Assembly: GCA_019310195.1 (NCBI GenBank)
Contig: JAFDET010000055.1
Span: 1-15,845 of the forward strand
Source: Deltaproteobacteria bacterium
Lineage (GTDB): Bacteria; Myxococcota_A; UBA9160; JAFDET01
Direction: 5' to 3'
Length of the DNA: 15,845 bases
Shown here piece after piece: positions 1 through 9,192 of this stretch (positions are counted from its first letter, which is position 1; each line of letters begins with the position of its first letter). Position numbers and translations under genes: made by a program. The notes under the pieces were generated by a model that was not told where the DNA came from, made no database searches, and was given only the letters and a program-made list of their open reading frames with translations.

Positions 1-71
1 ACGACGGCGCGGTCACTGGCGGATGACGACCGCCCGGGAAGGGCCATCTCGCCTCGAGACGCAACGCGCAC

Positions 72-91
72 GGGCTCTTCGCACCCGCTCA
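72..91. repeat. short gene-tail repeat, copy A
   Basis: The stretch reads GGGCTCTTCGCACCCGCTCA and lies directly next to the stop codon (93-95) of the leftward URO-D-like gene. A near copy, GGGCTCTGCGCCCGCTCA, sits at 3238-3255 and includes the stop codon of pntB. Both are preceded on the plus strand by a GCAACGC block (61-67 and 3219-3225). It contains a small GGGC/GCCC pairing potential but no T tract. It could be a weak terminator or a remnant of a dispersed repeat; the sequence does not decide. Confidence 0.4.
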
Positions 92-92
92 C

Positions 93-1241
93 TCATCCGG
101 GCTTGGCGTCGTAGCGGTGCAGGGTCTCCCTCACCTCGGCGGCGAAGCGTGTGGCCCAGGCGGGGTCGGTTGCCTTGACCTCCCCCTCCCACGGAGCCAC
201 CACCACGCAGAGCCCGCGGTCGTGCGTTCTCGTCCCGAGCACGTGCTCCAGGTAGGCGCGATTGTCCGGAAAATGGATCGTCTTGTTCAGGCCGAGATGC
301 GGGATCAGCGCGGTGCGGCCGCCGAAGCGCTCCCAGACCGCCTCGAAGGGTGTTTCGGTGGCACCGAAGTTGATGCCGCGCAGGCCGTGCATCTGTTCCA
401 GGTTCTCGAACTGGTGGACGAAGTTGCCGCAGGAGTGGACCATCAGGCCGCCGAACTCCTCCGACAGCTCGTTCATGTAGGGAAGGCAGAACTCCCGGTA
501 GAGGGCGGGACCGATCACCGCCAGGCCGTCGTCGCTCACGGAGATGCCACCTCCGTCGGGGAGCCAGAGCGGCGGGAAGTGGCAGGGCAGGAACTCGGGC
601 GAGCGGGCGCGCTGCTCCTTCACGTAGCGGATGATGAGGTCGGTGACGAGGCGCATCAGATGGTGGACCTCGCCCGGGTTCGTGTGCATGGCCATCATGA
701 AGGCGCTGGAATCCCAGACCAGGTAGGCGGTGTCGAGAGGACCCTGGAGGTCGGTAATGGCCACGGGGTAGCGGCCGCCCGTCTCGGCGGTGAAGTAGTC
801 GGTGAACGCCAGCATCTCCCCGAGCTGGCCCGCATCCACCGCGGGCGGTACCAGCTCGTAGACCCTCTCGGGCGGATCGGCCTCGCGGATCACGGGATGC
901 GCCCAGGGAAGCGTGTGCTCGAAGAACTCCACCGGGCAGCCGAAGGCCGACGCGAAGACCGTCACGCCCCCGTGCGGCTGGAGATGCGGGATGAAGTCGT
1001 CGCCCAGCTCGACGGACTCCCGCCAGGCGAGCACACCGAGCTGGGCCTGGAGCTGGACGTCGCGATCCTGCAGCAGCTGGGGGATCGGCACCAGGCCGGT
1101 GAGGGCCGCCGTGAGAACCGGCGAGGTGGGAACCAGCCAGAGCGGGCGGCCAAGATCCTCGAGCGACCAGAAGGCCTCCCAGGCGCGGATCGTCTCCGCG
1201 TGGCGGGGCTCCCCGGTCACGCGCGGGACCTCGGCCGTCAC
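93..1241 (-). CDS. URO-D-like (uroporphyrinogen decarboxylase family) methyltransferase
   Basis: A 382-residue protein of the uroporphyrinogen decarboxylase (URO-D) superfamily. This fold includes the corrinoid:coenzyme M methyltransferases MtaA/MtbA and many uncharacterised bacterial methyltransferases that move methyl groups to or from corrinoid proteins. The visible signature is H269-S-C271-G272 in the C-terminal half (VHSCGNF), the place where MtaA-type enzymes carry their zinc ligands, followed by a GINFGATETP segment and a C-terminal helix that ends the barrel. It is not haem-pathway HemE: the HemE N-terminal arginine motif is absent. The start is GTG and the upstream ribosome site is poor, so a slightly shorter start (GTG at 1220) is possible. 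It lies 57 bp downstream of the corrinoid-protein gene on the same strand, so the two are probably one operon and functional partners. The substrate is unknown; demethylation of a methylated donor or methyl transfer to tetrahydrofolate are both possible. Confidence 0.8.
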   Translation of the reverse strand: MTAEVPRVTGEPRHAETIRAWEAFWSLEDLGRPLWLVPTSPVLTAALTGLVPIPQLLQDRDVQLQAQLGVLAWRESVELGDDFIPHLQPHGGVTVFASAFGCPVEFFEHTLPWAHPVIREADPPERVYELVPPAVDAGQLGEMLAFTDYFTAETGGRYPVAITDLQGPLDTAYLVWDSSAFMMAMHTNPGEVHHLMRLVTDLIIRYVKEQRARSPEFLPCHFPPLWLPDGGGISVSDDGLAVIGPALYREFCLPYMNELSEEFGGLMVHSCGNFVHQFENLEQMHGLRGINFGATETPFEAVWERFGGRTALIPHLGLNKTIHFPDNRAYLEHVLGTRTHDRGLCVVVAPWEGEVKATDPAWATRFAAEVRETLHRYDAKPG

Positions 1242-1298
1242 AGCGAGCGACCCGGGAAGTGCTCGCGATTCCAGTGGCGCCCCTCGGCCAGCATGGTG

Positions 1299-1943
1299 TC
1301 AGGCGTCGGCCAGTCCGAGGACCTTGCGCGTCGCGGCCACCGCCTCGACGGCGTTCTCACCGCTGGCGTCCGCCCCGATCTCGGCGGCGAACTGCGGGGT
1401 CACGGGAGCCCCGCCCACGAGGATCTTCACCCGATCGCGAAGACCGGCCTCATCGAGGGCCTCGATGGCCCGCCTCATGGCAAGCATGGTGGTGGTGAGC
1501 AGCGCCGACATGCAGAGGACGTTGACGTCCTTCTCCCGCACGGCCTCGACGAACGCCTCGGGCTTGACGTTCACGCCCAGATCCACCACCTGGAAGCCGG
1601 CGCCCTCGAGCATGGCGCTCACCAGTTTCTTGCCGATGTCATGGAGGTCCCCCTCCACCGTGCCGATGGCCACCCGGCCGGCGGGCTCCGCACCCCGCGC
1701 CGCCAGCACCGGCCGGACCAGCTCGAGGCCCGCCTTCATGGCCCGCGCCGAGAGCAGGAGCTCCGGCACGAAGTACTCGCACGCCTCGAATCGCCTGCCG
1801 ACCTCGGCCATCGCCGGCGACATGTACTGATCGATCAGCGTCAGCGCATCCACACCGTCGGCGAGGGCCTGCGTAGTGATGTCGCGGGCCACGTCGTCGT
1901 CGCCACGGACGACCGCATCGTAGAGCTGATCGAGGTTCGCCAT
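1299..1943 (-). CDS. corrinoid (cobalamin-binding) methyltransferase protein, MtaC/MtbC-like
   Basis: A 214-residue methyl-carrier protein of the MtaC/MtbC/MttC family, which shuttles a methyl group on cobalt between a substrate methyltransferase and an acceptor methyltransferase. Residues 1-85 form the helical cap domain (B12-binding 2 type). The Rossmann domain carries the full base-off/His-on signature: D99-L-H101-D-I-G104, then 41 residues, S146-A-L148, then 28 residues, G177-G178. This spacing matches the classical DxHxxG-41-SxL-26/28-GG motif. H101 would be the lower axial cobalt ligand. The ATG at 1943 fits the normal N-terminus; longer upstream frames are unrelated. No strong Shine-Dalgarno is seen before it. 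It is followed by a URO-D-like methyltransferase and faces a second one across a 96-bp divergent gap, so it probably serves one or both. No reductive-activase gene is visible here. Confidence 0.93.
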   Translation of the reverse strand: MANLDQLYDAVVRGDDDVARDITTQALADGVDALTLIDQYMSPAMAEVGRRFEACEYFVPELLLSARAMKAGLELVRPVLAARGAEPAGRVAIGTVEGDLHDIGKKLVSAMLEGAGFQVVDLGVNVKPEAFVEAVREKDVNVLCMSALLTTTMLAMRRAIEALDEAGLRDRVKILVGGAPVTPQFAAEIGADASGENAVEAVAATRKVLGLADA

Positions 1944-2039
1944 TAGGCTATTTTCGGCTGGATCTCGGGCGCAGTCAACGAGATGCGGAACGAGAGCCCG
2001 AGGGGCGCTGGCTCGACCGGCTGCGGAAGGAGGGCGCTC
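1944..2039. promoter_or_regulatory. divergent intergenic region of the corrinoid/URO-D genes
   Basis: This 96-bp gap separates the start codons of the leftward corrinoid-protein gene and the rightward URO-D-like gene, so both promoters should lie in or near it. It holds a 7-bp inverted repeat, CTCGGGC at 1965-1971 and GCCCGAG at 1996-2002, with a 24-nt spacer. The only AT-rich patch (GGCTATTTTCGG, 1946-1957) is immediately upstream of the corrinoid start on the minus strand. No convincing -35/-10 pair and no cobalamin riboswitch element is seen. Confidence 0.35.
2028..2033 (+). promoter_or_regulatory. ribosome binding site fixing the GTG start at 2040
   Basis: AGGAGG, 6 nt before the GTG codon at 2040, is a consensus Shine-Dalgarno. 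It supports GTG 2040 over the in-frame ATG at 1983, which has no such site. Confidence 0.75.
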
Positions 2040-3157
2040 GTGAAGGTGAACTCCACTGTGTGGGCGACCCTGCGCCAGCTCGGGCGGGTGCCCACGCCGA
2101 AGGGCGTCAGCAGTCGGGAGATCGTCCGGCGCGCGATCGAGTTCGACGACCCGCCCCGCATCCCGTACTACTTCCTCTACCACCCCTCGGCCGGAGACAT
2201 GATCATTGTCGGGCCGACGGAGTCGGCCAGCGGCTTCTCGGGGGCCGCGCGGGGTCTTGCCATCGGCGAGACCTACGTCGACAGCTGGGGCGTCCGGTGG
2301 GAGACGACCGGCCACTACTGGGACCACGCCATCGAGCACCCCCTGGCCGACCTCGACCGGCTCGAGCACTACGAGCCGCCCGATCTGATGTCCTCCTTCG
2401 AGCGCGTCCGCCCCCTGCTGCCCCTGGCGAGCTGGGGCAAGAAGTACGTCGTCGGCCACAACCCCGTGCAGATGTACGAGACGATGCGCTCGCTGATGGG
2501 ATTCGAGGCGCTCATGATGGCGCCCTACGACCAGCCGGAAGGTCTCCTCGCCTTGCTGGAGCTCCTGACCCGGAAGACCCTGGAGGTGATCCGCACCTAC
2601 GGTGAGACGCGGCGGATCCACGCACTGTCCACGCCCGAGGACTGGGGACTGCAGACCTCGCTGCAGATGAAGATCGACCTCTTCCGCGAGTACTACAAGC
2701 CCTTCTACCGGCGCATCGTCGAGGCCTGCCACCAGTACGGGATGCACTTCCTCTGGCACAACTGTGGCTACATCGTCGACATGTTCCCCGACATGATCGA
2801 TCTCGGCGTGGACGTGGTTCAGCTCGATCAGCCCCGTCTCATGGGCCACGAGCTCCTGACCCAGCAGCTCGGTGGGAGGATCTGCATGTGGAACACCGTC
2901 GACATCCAGTGGTCGACCCGAGAGAGCGTCAGCGTCGAGGATCTCCGCCAGGAGGCGGCGGCCATGGTGCGGGCCTACGACGTGCAGGGTCACCGGGGAG
3001 GCTTCATCGCCAAGCACTATCCGCAGCCCTGGGACATCGGCCTGGCACCCGAGCACCAGCGAGCGATCTACGAGGCCTTCCTCGAGAACGGCTGCGGCCA
3101 GGACGGCCTTCCGAGCAGCGGCCGCTGCGTGAGCATCCTCGCGACAGTGCTCGAGGG

Positions 3158-3178
3158 CCTGGGGCGTTCTGTCCCAGG
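3158..3178. terminator. hairpin between converging URO-D-like gene and pntB
   Basis: CCTGGG (3158-3163) and CCCAGG (3173-3178) form a 6-bp stem with a 9-nt loop. No T tract follows on either strand. Its position between converging genes suggests a bidirectional or factor-assisted terminator. It falls inside the abnormal C-terminal extension of the rightward gene, which supports the idea that the true gene ends before it. Confidence 0.35.
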
Positions 3179-3237
3179 AGCGGAAGCGACGGCGCACGGA
3201 GCGTACGTCGAGCGAAGCGCAACGCAGCCGGCGGTAA

Positions 3238-3252
3238 GGGCTCTGCGCCCGC

Positions 3253-3255
<3 letters not shown>
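3238..3255. repeat. short gene-tail repeat, copy B
   Basis: GGGCTCTGCGCCCGCTCA, a near copy of 72-91. Its last three bases are the pntB stop codon read on the minus strand. It is preceded by CGAGCGAAGCGCAACGC (3209-3225), which also resembles the dispersed repeats at 6164-6262 and 15354-15400. Confidence 0.4.
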
Positions 3256-4637
<1,382 letters not shown>

Positions 4638-4641
<4 letters not shown>

Positions 4642-4928
4642 GACGGGTCCTTCCGCTTGAACATGGCCAGCATGCGATTGGTGACCAGGAAGCCGCCCAC
4701 CACGTTGATGGTGGCGAAGACGATGGCCACGAAGCCGAGCCAGCTGCTCTCGGTGACCGTGGCGGCTCCCGCGGCCATAAGGGCACCGACGATGGTGATG
4801 CCGGAGATGGCGTTCGAGCCCGACATGAGCGGCGTGTGCAGCAGGGGCGGGACCTTGGAGATCACCTCCCAGCCCACGAAGAGCGACAGCACCAGGATCG
4901 TCAGGGCGACGGCAGGATCCTCGAGCAT
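4638..4928 (-). CDS. pntAB: NAD(P) transhydrogenase subunit alpha 2 (membrane part, PntAB)
   Basis: A 96-residue integral membrane subunit equal to the C-terminal, membrane-spanning part of E. coli PntA. In organisms such as Rhodospirillum rubrum it is a separate polypeptide (PntAB, alpha-2), as here. Three to four hydrophobic helices are visible, around residues 5-22, 40-57 and 64-83, with the conserved PLLHTPLMSGSNAISG loop (28-43) typical of the family. The ATG shares one base with the TGA of pntAA (TGATG) and the gene's stop overlaps the pntB start, so all three subunits should be made from one transcript in fixed ratio. It works in the cytoplasmic membrane as part of the proton channel. 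Confidence 0.96.
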
Positions 4929-6058
4929 CAGCTCCCTCCCTCCAGCAGGCCGCGCACGCGTTCGTTGGCGACCTCGCCGCCGTGGGTCAGCAGCGCCCCG
5001 GCGGTGATCTCGTCTTCCAGGTCCAGGGCCAGCGCCCCATCGGTCACCAGATGCTGGACGAAGGTGATGATGTTCCGCGCGTACATCTGGCTGGCGTCGA
5101 GAGCCACCTCGCTGGGCAGGTTCGTGGGGCCCACGACGCGGACTCCGTCCAGGTCCACGACCTCGTCGGCGCGGGTCACGGCGCAGTTGCCGCCGGTCTC
5201 GGCGGCCAAGTCGACGACCATGGACCCGGGACGCATGGCGCGAACGGCGGACTCTTCCACCAGCAGCGGGGCGGGCTGACCCGGCACCAGCGCCGTGGTG
5301 ATGACCACGTCCGACGCCGCCACGCGCTGGCCGAGCTGCTCGCGCTGCTTCTGCAGGAACTCCTCGCTCTGCGCCCGGGCGTAGCCGCCCGCGTCCTCGG
5401 CGCCTTCGGTCTCGAGGTCGAGCTCGACGAAGCGCGCGCCCAGGCTCTCCACCTGCTCCTTCACCGCGGGCCGCACGTCGAAGGCCTCGATGATGGCGCC
5501 GAGACGCCGCGCGGTGGCGATGGCCTGGAGGCCGGCGACGCCGGCGCCCAGCACCAGGACCTTGGCGGGCGAGATGGTTCCCGCCGCGGTGACCATCATG
5601 GGGAAGGCCTTGCCCATGCCGGCGGCCGCCACGAGCACAGCGCGGTAGCCGGCCAGGTTGGCCTGAGAAGAGAGCGCGTCCATGGACTGCGCGCGGGTGA
5701 TGCGCGGCATCAGCTCCATGGCGAAGCTGGTCAGCTTGCGATCGGCCAGGGCCCGCGCGGTCTCCGGGTGGCCCAGCGGGTGCAGCAGCCCGATCAGCAC
5801 GCAGGCGGGGCCCAGCCGGGCGAAGAGCTCCGGCGAGCCGCGAACCACGGCCACGGCGTCCGCGGCCAGGACCGCATCGAGCCCACCCATCACGGCGCCG
5901 GCCTTCTCGTAGGCGGCATCGGTGAAGCCGGCCGCGATGCCGGCTCCGGACTCGATCACGACCTCGATGTCGTCCCGAGCCAGGATCCGAACGGCATCGG
6001 GGGTGAGTGCGACGCGCCGCTCGCCGGCGGCAGTTTCCCGAGGGGCTGCAATCTTCAC
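4928..6058 (-). CDS. pntAA: NAD(P) transhydrogenase subunit alpha 1 (NAD-binding part, PntAA)
   Basis: A 376-residue soluble NAD(H)-binding subunit (AlaDH/PNT family). The N-terminus VKIAAPRET-GERRVALTP (1-20) is the classical family opening. The segment R122-AQSMDALSSQANLAGYRAV (122-141) contains the RQD-loop region with Q132. The Rossmann motif GAGVAG is at 171-176, with the NAD-ribose acidic residue D194 in FDVRP. The GTG at 6058 is chosen because it starts exactly at the family N-terminus; the 51 further in-frame upstream residues are unrelated and the Shine-Dalgarno is weak. The length agrees with the split-type PntAA. It is the first gene of pntAA-pntAB-pntB. The product probably supplies NADPH for biosynthesis, including reductive CoA-ester steps suggested by genes further right; that link is inference. 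Confidence 0.96.
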   Translation of the reverse strand: MKIAAPRETAAGERRVALTPDAVRILARDDIEVVIESGAGIAAGFTDAAYEKAGAVMGGLDAVLAADAVAVVRGSPELFARLGPACVLIGLLHPLGHPETARALADRKLTSFAMELMPRITRAQSMDALSSQANLAGYRAVLVAAAGMGKAFPMMVTAAGTISPAKVLVLGAGVAGLQAIATARRLGAIIEAFDVRPAVKEQVESLGARFVELDLETEGAEDAGGYARAQSEEFLQKQREQLGQRVAASDVVITTALVPGQPAPLLVEESAVRAMRPGSMVVDLAAETGGNCAVTRADEVVDLDGVRVVGPTNLPSEVALDASQMYARNIITFVQHLVTDGALALDLEDEITAGALLTHGGEVANERVRGLLEGGS

Positions 6059-6163
6059 GGCGCGCGCACAATAGCACTCCGGACGAAACAAGGGACCGCG
6101 ACCCTTCCCGATGGGCCAGGCCGCCGAAGTTGGGGCCGCAAGCCAACAGCCCTCAGGCTGCCG

Positions 6164-6262
6164 GCGCGCAGCGAGGCGCAGCCGAGCGAAGGGCCTCGTC
6201 CGGCTCAGCAAGCGCGAAGCGCGCGCAGCGAGGCGCAGCCGAGCGAAGGGCCTCGTCCGGCT
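6164..6262. repeat. tandem 42-bp direct repeat (dispersed repeat family)
   Basis: Positions 6164-6205 and 6221-6262 are identical over 42 bases, with a 57-bp period and 15 bp between them. The unit begins GCGCGCAGCGAGGCGCAGCC and ends GGGCCTCGTCCGGCT. Related copies occur at 15354-15400 and 12736-12760. The array fills most of the 228-bp gap between nrdJ and pntAA and lies downstream of nrdJ and upstream of pntAA. Read in one frame it gives ARSEAQPSEGPRPA, but there is no sign that it is coding. Confidence 0.8.
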
Positions 6263-6286
6263 TAGGATCGCGAGCAGGAGGCCGGG

Positions 6287-8008
6287 CTAAGGACAGGAGT
6301 CGTCGATGCAGCCGGTGGCGCCGAGGGTCAGGGCAGCGCCGGCCGTGGCGCCCTCGCGGAAGACGGTCACACCCTTGAGACCGCGGCGCCAGGCGGAGAG
6401 GTAGATGTCCCGCACGTCCTGCGGCGTGGCGCCGGCGGGCAGGTTGACGGTCTTGGACACGGCGTTGTCCACCCGGCGCTGGAAGGCTTCCTGGATGGCC
6501 AGGTGTCGTTCACCCGGCAGATCGGAGGCCACGGGGAAGAGCCGCTGCACCGCCTCCGGAACCCCGGACACGGCCCGGGCGGAGCCTCGGGCGCGCACTT
6601 CGGCCAGCAGGTCCTCGCTCCAGGCGCCGCTGCCGCGCAGAGCCTCCTCGAAGCGGCGGTTGGTCTCGGGCAGCTCGGCGCCGTCGAGGACGTGGCGCAC
6701 GAAGGCCAGGCCGAAGTAGGGCTCGATGCCGCTGGAGCAGTCGGCCAGGATCGACAGCGTGCCGGTGGGTGCGACGGACGTAACCGTGGCGTTGCGCAGC
6801 CGCAGGCCGCGGCGCGCGACGCTCGATCCTTCCCAGTTGGGGAAGACCCCACGCTCCTCGGCCAGCCGGGCCGAGGCCGCTTCGGCCCGCTGCCGCACGC
6901 GGCCCATCACCCGGTCGGCCAAGCCCACGGCGCGTTCGTCGTCGTAGGGAATGCCCAGGTCGACGAGCAGGTCGGCAAAGCCCATCACGCCCAGGCCGAT
7001 CTTGCGGTTGCCGCGCACCGTGGCCTCGATCTCCGGAAAGGGGTACCGGCTGGCCTCGATCACGTCGTCCAGGAAACGCACGGCGTCGTCGACGCACGCG
7101 TCGAGTCCGTCTTCGTCCAGGCGCCCATCGCGCACGAAGGCATCGACGCGGATCGAGCCCAGGTTGCAGGCCTCGTTCGCCAGCAGCGGCAGCTCGCCGC
7201 AGGGGTTGGTGGCCTCCAGGGGGCCCAGGGCGGGCGTCGGGTTCTCCCGGTTCACCGCATCCGCGAAGATCAGGCCCGGGTCCCCTCCCGCCCAGGCGTG
7301 GGCCGCCACCTCGTCCAGCAGGTCGGCCGCCCGCAGGCTCTCCACGACCTTGCCGTCCCGGGGATGGACCAGGTCGAAGCTGCCGCCCGCTTCGACGGCG
7401 CGGAAGAAGGCGTCGCCCACGGCCAGGGAGAGATTGAAGTTGGTGAGGCGGCCGGGCTCGGACTTGGCCGCGACGAAGGCGCGCACGTCCGGATGATCCA
7501 TGCGCAGCACGCCCATGTTCGCTCCGCGGCGCCGGCCACCCTGCTTGATCACCGACGTGGTGGCGTCGAATACCTCGATGAACGAGACCGGGCCGGACGC
7601 GACACCGTGGCTTCGCGCCACCGGGTCGCCGGCCGGGCGCAGGTGGGAGAAGTCGAAGCCGGTGCCGCCGCCGGACTGGTGGATCACGGCCATCCGCTTC
7701 ACGGCCTCGAAGATCCCCGTCAGGTCATCGGGAATCGGCAGCACGAAACATGCGGCAAGCTGCCCCAGGGGCGTGCCGGCGTTCATCAGCGTGGGCGAGT
7801 TGGGCAGGAAGACCCGCTCCTGCAGCAGCCGGGCGAAGCGTTCGGCCACGGGCTCGGGGTCGCCCCCGAAAGCTGTTTCGGCGGCCGCCACGCCGCCGGC
7901 CACGCGCCGGCACAGGCCGCCCCAGTCTTCCAGGCGGCGGCCCGCCTCGTCCCGAAGCAGGTAGCGGGCCTCGAGCACCCGGAGGGCGTTGGAGGAAAGC
8001 CCCGGCAT
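6287..8008 (-). CDS. nrdJ: adenosylcobalamin-dependent (class II) ribonucleotide reductase
   Basis: A 573-residue class II ribonucleotide reductase, which makes deoxyribonucleotides with a thiyl radical generated from adenosylcobalamin and so works with or without oxygen. It starts with the family N-terminus LSSNALRVLEARYLLRD (4-20). Redox-active cysteines are C87 (ACFVLP) and C281 (ACNLGS). N268-P-C270-G-E272 gives the substrate Asn, the radical Cys and the catalytic Glu; the 11-residue C270-C281 spacing is as I recall for the Thermotoga enzyme. PTGTLS (415-420) is the phosphate-binding loop. The C-terminus is short: a C567-x4-C572 pair close to the last residue serves as the likely thiol shuttle, and no zinc-finger tail is present. 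ATG 8008 lacks a clear Shine-Dalgarno but matches the family start; the frame extends far upstream without family similarity. It is divergent from mch across 57 bp. Confidence 0.96.
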   Translation of the reverse strand: MPGLSSNALRVLEARYLLRDEAGRRLEDWGGLCRRVAGGVAAAETAFGGDPEPVAERFARLLQERVFLPNSPTLMNAGTPLGQLAACFVLPIPDDLTGIFEAVKRMAVIHQSGGGTGFDFSHLRPAGDPVARSHGVASGPVSFIEVFDATTSVIKQGGRRRGANMGVLRMDHPDVRAFVAAKSEPGRLTNFNLSLAVGDAFFRAVEAGGSFDLVHPRDGKVVESLRAADLLDEVAAHAWAGGDPGLIFADAVNRENPTPALGPLEATNPCGELPLLANEACNLGSIRVDAFVRDGRLDEDGLDACVDDAVRFLDDVIEASRYPFPEIEATVRGNRKIGLGVMGFADLLVDLGIPYDDERAVGLADRVMGRVRQRAEAASARLAEERGVFPNWEGSSVARRGLRLRNATVTSVAPTGTLSILADCSSGIEPYFGLAFVRHVLDGAELPETNRRFEEALRGSGAWSEDLLAEVRARGSARAVSGVPEAVQRLFPVASDLPGERHLAIQEAFQRRVDNAVSKTVNLPAGATPQDVRDIYLSAWRRGLKGVTVFREGATAGAALTLGATGCIDDSCP

Positions 8009-8065
8009 CGTGAAGAAGGTAGCCCGGTTGCTACATTGCGGCGCGCCAACCCAGGAGATCCGATC
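8009..8065. promoter_or_regulatory. divergent nrdJ/mch promoter region with palindrome
   Basis: This 57-bp gap must hold both start signals. It contains the inverted repeat GTAGC (8019-8023) / GCTAC (8030-8034) with a 6-nt centre, resembling a small operator. TACATT (8032-8037) is a possible -10 for mch, but no good -35 is seen. AGGAGA (8053-8058), 7 nt before the GTG, is the mch ribosome site and decides that start. On the nrdJ side no ribosome site is visible. Confidence 0.35.
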
Positions 8066-9172
8066 GTGTCCGACACCCCCCGCATCATCCGCAAGAAGAC
8101 CGGCAACTTCCTCGAGGACTTCGTGCCGGGCCAGGTGTACCGCCACAAGGGCGGCAAGACCGTCACCGAGGGCCTGTTCACCACCTTCACCGAGTTCGCC
8201 ATGACCACGAATCCGCTGGCCAAGAACGCGCGCTACGCGCGGGCCTACGGCTTCGAGGGGCTGCTCTGCCCGCCCGGCCTGGTGATGCTGGTGGCCTTCA
8301 GCCAGACGGTGGAGGACGTCTCGGAGAACGCGCGCACCAACCTCGAGTACATCGACATGCAGTTCGGCGCCCCGGTCTACGTGGGCGACACCCTGGAAGC
8401 CGAAACCAAGGTCCTGGGCGTGCGGGCGTCGAAGAGCCGTCCCAACCTGGGCATCGTCCACGTGCAGTCCACCGCGCGCAAGAACCTGGGCCAGCCCGAC
8501 GAGGCCATCGTCTGCACCTGGCAGCGCAAGGTGCAGGTCTTCAAGGACGACGACAGCGCGTCGCTCCACGAAGGCGAGGTCGAGCCGGATCCGATCGAGT
8601 GCCCCCTGTGGCTGCCGGAGTACGACCCGTCCCGCGGCTACAAGTCCCTGTCGCACCTCTCCAACGCGGACACGTACCTCGAGGACTTCGAGCCGGGAAC
8701 GCGCATCGAGCACTCGCGCGGGCGGGTGATGACCGACGAGCACATCGCCCTGACCGCCATCCTGGACAATACGAGCCAGGTGCACTGCAACCAGTTCATG
8801 ATCGACCAGAACCCGAAGCGCTACGCCGGCGGCAAGCTGATCATCTTCGGCGGCATTCCGTTCACCCTCTGCCTGGGCCTGGGTTCGCCGGACGTGGGCG
8901 ACAATGCGCTGGGCGACGTGATCTACACGACCGGCCGCCACACCGCCCCGCTCTTCGCGGGCGACACGGTCTTCGCCGCCACCGAAATCCTGGCGGTGGA
9001 GGACTTCCCGGGCCGCGACGACCTGGGCCTGCTCTCCACACGCCTGCTGGGCCACAAGTTCGAGCGCGCCGAGGGCGAGACCCACGACGACGCGCCCGAG
9101 GGCTGGAAGAAGACCCCGATCTTCAGCCTGGACCGCAAGCTGGCCGTGAAGCGGCGCAGCCACTACGCCTGA
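8066..9172 (+). CDS. mch: mesaconyl-CoA hydratase-like double MaoC-domain protein
   Basis: A 368-residue protein with two hotdog (MaoC-like) domains: about 11-160 (GNFLEDFVPGQVYRH to RKVQVF) and about 203-335 (TYLEDFEPGTRIEH to LGHKFER). The second carries the hydratase site region DNTSQVHCNQF (234-244), with H240 and nearby N235/D234 as likely catalytic residues, and GRHTAPLFAGDT (290-301). The order and motifs match mesaconyl-CoA (beta-methylmalyl-CoA) hydratase of Chloroflexus and alphaproteobacteria, recalled from family knowledge. That enzyme interconverts mesaconyl-CoA and beta-methylmalyl-CoA in the cytosol. The GTG start follows AGGAGA at suitable spacing. A malyl-CoA/beta-methylmalyl-CoA lyase gene lies about 5 kb downstream, which supports the assignment. 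It could instead hydrate another branched enoyl-CoA. It converges on the phosphodiesterase gene with a 20-bp gap. Confidence 0.8.
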   Translation: MSDTPRIIRKKTGNFLEDFVPGQVYRHKGGKTVTEGLFTTFTEFAMTTNPLAKNARYARAYGFEGLLCPPGLVMLVAFSQTVEDVSENARTNLEYIDMQFGAPVYVGDTLEAETKVLGVRASKSRPNLGIVHVQSTARKNLGQPDEAIVCTWQRKVQVFKDDDSASLHEGEVEPDPIECPLWLPEYDPSRGYKSLSHLSNADTYLEDFEPGTRIEHSRGRVMTDEHIALTAILDNTSQVHCNQFMIDQNPKRYAGGKLIIFGGIPFTLCLGLGSPDVGDNALGDVIYTTGRHTAPLFAGDTVFAATEILAVEDFPGRDDLGLLSTRLLGHKFERAEGETHDDAPEGWKKTPIFSLDRKLAVKRRSHYA

Positions 9173-9192
9173 GGCAGGCCGAAGCGCGGGCT

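Noticed and set aside
117..1946. Long plus-strand reading frame opposite the URO-D-like and corrinoid genes
   Set aside because: It is an antisense shadow of two recognisable minus-strand genes; its translation is His/Arg/Gly-rich with no family motif, as expected in GC-rich DNA.
1944..2039. Cobalamin riboswitch upstream of the corrinoid genes
   Set aside because: The gap is only 96 bp and no recognisable B12-box sequence is visible on either strand.
1944..3197. Upstream extension of the corrinoid-protein frame to 3197 on the minus strand
   Set aside because: The extra residues are antisense to the rightward URO-D-like gene and do not resemble any domain; the corrinoid family N-terminus begins at the ATG at 1943.
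6059..6211. N-terminal extension of PntAA to 6211
   Set aside because: The family starts at VKIAAPRE; the extra residues come from the gap that carries the tandem repeat.
6164..6262. CRISPR array
   Set aside because: Only two repeat units with a 15-bp gap, no spacer-like array and no cas genes; related copies are dispersed elsewhere.
6503..8065. Plus-strand extension of the mch frame opposite nrdJ
   Set aside because: It is a shadow of nrdJ; the MaoC similarity and the ribosome site begin at 8066.
9173..9192. Terminator between converging mch and phosphodiesterase genes
   Set aside because: The 20-bp gap has no stable hairpin or T tract.
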